A stretch of 18,197 nucleotides of DNA from contig DDSQ01000052.1 in the NCBI GenBank assembly GCA_002343845.1, forward strand, positions 18,009 to 36,205, given 5' to 3'. Position 1 is the stretch's first letter. The number at the start of each line of letters is the position of its first letter. Source of the DNA: Planctomycetes bacterium UBA2386 (GTDB lineage Bacteria; Planctomycetota; UBA1135; UBA2386). A program made the position numbers and the translations under genes. A model generated the notes under the pieces. The model did not search any database. It was not told where the DNA came from and saw nothing but the letters and a program-made list of their open reading frames with translations. Shown in pieces: positions 14,204-18,197 of the stretch.

Positions 14204-16317
14204 GTTCGAGCCGCGGCTTCGTGTCGTTCGCTGCCGTGGTCGTCGCCGCGTGCAGCGGCGCTCCACCCGTCACGCCCACGCCAGCACCGCCGGCAACGAC
14301 GCCCCCCGTCGCGCCGCCTCCCGACGCGCAACCACCGATCGCACGAGCGACGACGACCCCGCCGCTGCAAATCGTCCAGCTCGACAACGGCGTCACCGCC
14401 GCGATCCAGGAAACGAGCCAGACGCACACCGCGACGTTGCAGCTCGGATTGCTGGCGGGCGCGACGTTCCTGGCGCCGGGCGCTTCGGAACTGGCCGCGC
14501 AGGTGCTCGTCGACGGCTCGGACCCGAGCGAAGGACGCCCGCCGCTGGCGCAGGCCATCGCCCAGCTGGGCGGCACGCTGCGGATCGAACCCGGCCTGAA
14601 GATGACCTGGATCGACGTGCGGGTGCCGCGGGCGCGTTGGCAGCAGGCGGCGACGGCGATGCGCGACGCCCTGGCCATGCCGACGCGTTCGCGCAACCAG
14701 ATCGAACGTGTGCGCGACGACTTCGTCGAACGCCGCACGGCCGCGATTCGCGGCACGCCGCTGGCGACGATGGCCCGGCTGCTGCTGCTCGGCGAGACCA
14801 GCGGCAGCGGGCATCTGCTCGGCCTGCTCGACCGGGACCCCGGCGAAATCGGCCTGTTGCAGTCGAATCTGTACCGGCCGGATCGCGTGGTGTTCGCGAT
14901 CGAAGTCGCCGACGCACCGGCCGAAGTCCGGCAGGCGCTCGCCCGTGGCGGCAAGGTCGCGCTCGGCGGCTGGCAACCGCCAGCACCACTTCCCGGCGCG
15001 GTCCCCGTACTCGAGCGACCGTTCGCTCCCGGCCTCTGGTGGTCCCCCGCCGACGGCGCCGGAGTGTCGATCGATCGCTGCCGCGTCGCCTTGATGATCG
15101 GCCTGCCGACCTTCCAGCATCCCGAACCGGCAGCGGCCCTGTTGCTGCATTCGTGCTTCTCGCTCGAAGGCGTCGGCGGCCGCCTCGAACAGGTGCAGCA
15201 GGACCGTGGGCTCGCGCACGTTCGTTGGCAGTCCGACGTCGTCACCGCGGGCGAAGCGACGGCGATGCTGCTGACCACCGAGATCGCCGCGAACGAGGTC
15301 GCCAACCTGTGGCGCGCCGTCGAACTCGCGCGCGCGTCGTTGACCGACGTGCCGCCGAACGCCTCGGAGTTCGCGTTGGCGCTGCGCCGCGTCCCGCTGC
15401 AGGCTGCGTTCGGCGCGCAGGGCGACGGCGCGCGGTTGCGGCAGGCGACGCTGCTCGCACTCGGCGGCAAGGATCTCGCCGCGATCGAGCGACGCGCCGC
15501 CGAGATCGCGCGCATGCCCGCGACGGGCATCGCCGTGCCGGCGACGGCGTTCCTCGAACTCCCGTTCGCGATGATCGTCGTCGGCGGGCAGGTTCCCGCC
15601 GACCTGCCGCAGGCACGCCGCTTCGCCTTGACTCCGGTCGGTGGCGAGGTGCCGGTGACGACGACCCCGAACGAACAGGCACCAGCGGGCGCCTCGCCCT
15701 GGCTCGTGCTCGCCATCGACGCGATCGGCGCCGCCGACGACGTGCGCCGCCTCGCCGGCTGGACCTACGCGGCGACGATCGGCAGCGAGTCGACGCCGAC
15801 GATGGCCGAGACCACGAACTGGCACCGGAACGGCACGCTGCGCCGGACGCGCTCCCTGCTCGGACAGGCGATCGAGACGTCGCTCGTGGAGCAGGTGTGG
15901 ACCGAACTCCTCGGCACGGCGACGCGGACGCTCGACGCCCGCGAAGCGCAGCTGCTGCGTCGCGAACAGCAGCGCCACCCGCTTGCCTTGCTCGCGGCGC
16001 ACGCGCGCGGCGAACTGCAGTTCCGCACCATCGCGCGCCGCGAGGTCGGCGACCGCTCGGTCGCGGTGCTCGAAGCTGCGGGCGACCGGTTCGATCGCCT
16101 GCGCATCCACGTCGACACCGGCTCCAACCTGGTGCGCGCCGTCGAGTCCTGGGAGACGCTGGCCGATGGCACCGTCATGCACGTGTCCGAGGCGTGGTCC
16201 GACTACCGCACGGTGCGCGGCCTGCGCGTGCCGTTCCATCGACTGACCACGCAGGACGACGGCCAGAATCGCGTCGAGACCGTGTTCACGCGTTGGGATC
16301 CGGTTCTCGAGCGCTGA
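14200..16317 (+). CDS. M16 peptidase-like lipoprotein without zinc motif, with C-terminal LolA-like extension
   Basis: A 705-residue predicted lipoprotein: signal peptide with lipobox VAAC (Cys18), then a Pro/Thr/Ala-rich linker to about residue 55. An M16-like pair of domains follows (about 56-480). LQIVQLDNGVTAAIQE is the usual first strand, and GASELAAQ at 94-101 sits where HxxEH should be, with Glu97, Ala100 and Gln101 replacing His, Glu and His. Proteolysis is therefore unlikely. From about residue 530 the sequence changes to beta-strand-rich segments ending in a LRVPFHRLTTQDDGQNRVET block, similar to the outer-membrane-lipoprotein/LolA-like extensions seen on some M16 proteins. It starts in an ATGA overlap with the previous gene and has a strong GGAGG, so the two proteins are probably made together and may form a heterodimer at the cell envelope. 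Substrate and role are unknown. Confidence 0.68.
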   Translation: MSSSRGFVSFAAVVVAACSGAPPVTPTPAPPATTPPVAPPPDAQPPIARATTTPPLQIVQLDNGVTAAIQETSQTHTATLQLGLLAGATFLAPGASELAAQVLVDGSDPSEGRPPLAQAIAQLGGTLRIEPGLKMTWIDVRVPRARWQQAATAMRDALAMPTRSRNQIERVRDDFVERRTAAIRGTPLATMARLLLLGETSGSGHLLGLLDRDPGEIGLLQSNLYRPDRVVFAIEVADAPAEVRQALARGGKVALGGWQPPAPLPGAVPVLERPFAPGLWWSPADGAGVSIDRCRVALMIGLPTFQHPEPAAALLLHSCFSLEGVGGRLEQVQQDRGLAHVRWQSDVVTAGEATAMLLTTEIAANEVANLWRAVELARASLTDVPPNASEFALALRRVPLQAAFGAQGDGARLRQATLLALGGKDLAAIERRAAEIARMPATGIAVPATAFLELPFAMIVVGGQVPADLPQARRFALTPVGGEVPVTTTPNEQAPAGASPWLVLAIDAIGAADDVRRLAGWTYAATIGSESTPTMAETTNWHRNGTLRRTRSLLGQAIETSLVEQVWTELLGTATRTLDAREAQLLRREQQRHPLALLAAHARGELQFRTIARREVGDRSVAVLEAAGDRFDRLRIHVDTGSNLVRAVESWETLADGTVMHVSEAWSDYRTVRGLRVPFHRLTTQDDGQNRVETVFTRWDPVLER

Positions 16318-16318
16318 G

Positions 16319-16338
16319 CGGCGCGACTTCGCGCGCCG
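16319..16338. terminator. GC-rich hairpin between convergent genes
   Basis: A 7-bp perfect stem CGGCGCG/CGCGCCG encloses an ACTTCG loop. It begins 2 bp after the stop of the second M16-like gene (16317) and ends 9 bp before the convergent barrel gene's stop (16348). There is no T run, but the position and stability suit a bidirectional terminator. Confidence 0.4.
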
Positions 16339-16347
16339 GCGATCGCC

Positions 16348-17502
16348 TCACTTCGGCGTCGCACCCAAGCGCAGCACCATGCCGACGAAGACCATGTGCT
16401 GGCCGTGCACGTCCTCGTCGATGCGGATCGACGGCCGGTTCTCGCTGTCGACCCACGAGTACCACGAGTGCAGCGACAACGCCGAGCCGAGGTGCCACCA
16501 CGCCTCGGCGCCCGCTCCGAAGAAGAACTCCTTGTCCGACGCGAAGCCGTCCTCGCGCAGCAGCCGGGAGTACTGCGCCTGCACGAACGGCGTCAACGTC
16601 AGCGAGCGACCGAGGTGCAGGCGGAGGCGCAGTTGCGCGTCCGCCCACTGGTTGCCGAGCGGTCGCTGCGACTCGGTGTTCTGCAGGCGGTCCTTCTCGT
16701 CGTGCCAGCCGCCGTTCGCGAACACCTCCCAGCACGAAGCGTCCGAGCCGGCGATGTACCACTCGAGACGTCCGCGCGCGCGCCAGACCGCCGACGGGAG
16801 TTCCGTCGTGAACCCGTCGGCGCCGAAGGCACCCTCGCTGTCGTTCCACTCGCGCTCGCCGATCAGGGTCAGCACGTAGCCGTCGCGCGGCAGGCCGCGG
16901 CGGCGGTCGTTCTGCACCGTCGACTGCTCGAAGTACGCGCGAATGCCGTAGGCGGAGTAGTCGGTCGGGATCGTGAAGGTCGTCGGCGTCAGCTCCGAAC
17001 GCGCGAAGTCGAGCTTCTTGTAGAACGGCCCGAACTCGATGAACAAGCCGGGCTGGGCCTCGCGGCCGAAACCGACGTAGCCCTCGTAGTCGTCGCCCTC
17101 GTAGAAGCCGTTCTTGATCAGCCGGTCGTCGCGGTAGAAGCCGTCGCGATAGAACATCCACGGCCGCGCCCGCAGTTCGAAGCGCGTGACGGTGTCGTCG
17201 CTGATCAACTTGCCGTCGGCGTAGCTGACGAGCACGCCGTCGCGACCGGCGTAGGCCTCGATCGTGCCGCGCCGGCTGCCGAACGCCTCGTCGCGGTACC
17301 AGACCTTGCCATCCGGACCGAACGCATCGTCGAGCCCACGATCGGCGTCCGCATCCTCGGCGAACGCGCCGATCGCGCCGAGCTCGAGCTGGAGGACCGA
17401 CGAATAGGGCGAAGCCGCGTTGCGCGACTCGGTCAAGTCCATGAACGACTGCGCCGCGAGCGCGGGCACGAACAGGCAGCCGACGATCACGCCATGGTTC
17501 AT
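16348..17502 (-). CDS. Probable outer-membrane beta-barrel protein of unknown function
   Basis: A 384-residue exported protein with a signal peptide at about 1-18 (GVIVGCLFVPALAAQ). The mature part is rich in alternating polar and aromatic residues, for example RARGRLEWYIAG, AQLRLRLHLGRSLTLTPFVQAQYSR and LSLHSWYSWVDS. This is the pattern of transmembrane beta strands, together with short DG/NG turns. Most candidate strands lie in the C-terminal two thirds. No named family was recognised. The ATG at 17502 is secure: AGGAGGT lies just upstream and a signal peptide follows. The start overlaps the stop of the upstream NYN-domain gene as ATGA, so the two are translationally coupled, an unexpected pairing of an envelope protein with a cytoplasmic nuclease-like protein. 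The frame is open upstream to 17835, but that part is Arg/Pro-rich and antisense-like. Confidence 0.7.
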   Translation of the reverse strand: MNHGVIVGCLFVPALAAQSFMDLTESRNAASPYSSVLQLELGAIGAFAEDADADRGLDDAFGPDGKVWYRDEAFGSRRGTIEAYAGRDGVLVSYADGKLISDDTVTRFELRARPWMFYRDGFYRDDRLIKNGFYEGDDYEGYVGFGREAQPGLFIEFGPFYKKLDFARSELTPTTFTIPTDYSAYGIRAYFEQSTVQNDRRRGLPRDGYVLTLIGEREWNDSEGAFGADGFTTELPSAVWRARGRLEWYIAGSDASCWEVFANGGWHDEKDRLQNTESQRPLGNQWADAQLRLRLHLGRSLTLTPFVQAQYSRLLREDGFASDKEFFFGAGAEAWWHLGSALSLHSWYSWVDSENRPSIRIDEDVHGQHMVFVGMVLRLGATPK

Positions 17503-18197
17503 TGGACCTCCTCGCGCTTCCTCGCCCGGTCGTGCGCCGCCACGACCATCGGGTGGGCTTCGTCGAGCACGATCACCGAGTAGGGATGGTCGGCGTACTG
17601 GTTGGCGCGCTCTTCGATGCGGATGACGCCGCGGTGGCGCAGTTCGTTGACGAGCGCGCGGCGCTCGGGGTGGACGAGGCCGCTGAAGTGCTGGCTCATC
17701 GGCCCCTTCAGGAACGGGGACAGCCAGACTTCCGGGCTGCCGTGGCGGACCTGCGACCGCAGGATCAGGTCGAGACACTGCTGCAACCGTTCGAGCACCA
17801 GGCTGTCCTGCGGCAGCTCGTCGGCCGTGCGCCACGTGACGGGAATGTGGCCGACGATCGCGGCCTTCGCCGGGCGCGTGCGATCGACGCGCACGCCGTC
17901 GTGCAACGCCGGCGGTCCGCCATGCTCGCCGTGCCCGTTGCCGTTCGCGCTGGGAGCGTGGTCGTTCGCCGCGGGAACGGCGCGGGCCGGATCGGCGCCC
18001 GCCGACGCTTCGGCGGCGGCCGGCTTGTGGCCGTTGCCGCGATGGTCCGGCGCGATCAGGTCGAGCGCGTTCCAGAAGCGCTCGCCGCCGACGCGCATGC
18101 GCAGGTCGCCGCTCGTGCTGTCGGGAATCGCGACGACGCGCAGTTCGCGGTTCTCCTCGAGCACCTGGCGCGCGATCGGGATGAAGTCGCGGTCGCC
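17499..18197 (-). CDS. NYN/PIN-like domain protein (partial, N-terminus outside window)
   Basis: The frame is open to the right edge, leaving the last 232 residues. The first visible residues, GDRDFIPIARQVLEENR, match the GDxDF motif and following helix of NYN (LabA/PIN-like) domains, where the aspartates bind the catalytic metal in RNase-type enzymes. The rest of the nuclease fold lies beyond the edge. An Ala/Gly/Asn/His-rich linker (roughly 18060-17900) leads to a C-terminal domain of about 110 residues with helices such as LVLERLQQCLDLILRSQ and HPERRALVNELRHRGVI, followed by a short beta-rich end. This C-terminal part could be a winged-helix or RNA-binding domain; I do not recognise a family. 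The GTG at 18164 is internal, not the start. It overlaps the barrel gene by 4 bp. Confidence 0.72.
   Translation of the reverse strand, partial: GDRDFIPIARQVLEENRELRVVAIPDSTSGDLRMRVGGERFWNALDLIAPDHRGNGHKPAAAEASAGADPARAVPAANDHAPSANGNGHGEHGGPPALHDGVRVDRTRPAKAAIVGHIPVTWRTADELPQDSLVLERLQQCLDLILRSQVRHGSPEVWLSPFLKGPMSQHFSGLVHPERRALVNELRHRGVIRIEERANQYADHPYSVIVLDEAHPMVVAAHDRARKREEVQ
17506..17512 (-). promoter_or_regulatory. Strong ribosome-binding site for the barrel gene
   Basis: On the minus strand this reads AGGAGGT, 3 nt before the ATG at 17502 and inside the last codons of the NYN gene. It is the best Shine-Dalgarno match in the window and fixes the start of the barrel protein. Confidence 0.75.

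Noticed and set aside
13129..16239. A 1036-codon open frame on the - strand opposite the M16-like genes
   Set aside because: Composition is typical of an antisense shadow, and the + strand genes have signal peptides, ribosome-binding sites and an ATGA overlap.
14028..16811. A 927-codon + strand frame overlapping the second M16-like gene
   Set aside because: It crosses a convergent gene boundary, is Arg-rich and has no start signal. The GGAGG-preceded ATG at 14200 is in another frame.

Overview
This is a very GC-rich, densely coded stretch of a bacterial chromosome. The gene content points to a Gram-negative-type cell envelope: an LpxA lipid A acyltransferase, two predicted lipoproteins and a probable outer-membrane barrel. 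A DUF1570 metallopeptidase-like protein, a methylmalonyl-CoA mutase fragment, divergent PTS enzyme I and paired inactive M16 proteins fit a high-GC member of Planctomycetota best. That assignment is an inference; Myxococcota or Acidobacteriota are not excluded. No rRNA, tRNA, CRISPR array, transposase or integrase was seen, and codon use looks uniform.

Layout, left to right. (1) 1-324 (+): the C-terminal end of the B12-binding domain of methylmalonyl-CoA mutase, cut by the window edge. (2) 334-4925 (-): three genes in one direction. The first, at 4925-3507, pairs a nucleoside-deoxyribosyltransferase/TIR-like N-terminal domain with a TRAFs-binding (DUF4071) region like that of animal ASK/MAP3K5 kinases. 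It overlaps by 4 bp a 637-residue protein with a SLOG-like Rossmann domain and four predicted membrane helices of SLATT type. A radical SAM/SPASM protein follows 72 bp downstream. The first two look like a nucleotide-signal or conflict/immunity module and are the most interesting part of the window. (3) 5032-9937 (+): an AlkA-type DNA glycosylase, a lipoprotein made of seven exact 92-residue Ig-like repeats, ThpR (2'-5' RNA ligase/cyclic phosphodiesterase), and a secreted DUF1570 protein. (4) 9962-11683 (-): a PTS enzyme I homologue lacking the usual catalytic cysteine. (5) 11947-16317 (+): lpxA overlapping two successive secreted M16-peptidase-like genes that have both lost the zinc-binding motif. 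(6) 16348-18197 (-): a probable outer-membrane barrel gene translationally coupled to an upstream NYN-domain gene cut by the right edge.

Two groups look like operons from their 4-bp ATGA overlaps and spacing: the ASK-like/SLOG-SLATT pair (perhaps with the radical SAM gene) and lpxA-M16-M16. The NYN and barrel genes are coupled in the same way. The remaining genes appear to be single transcription units. GC-rich hairpins lie between two of the convergent gene pairs, and a hairpin followed by a short T run follows the glycosylase gene.
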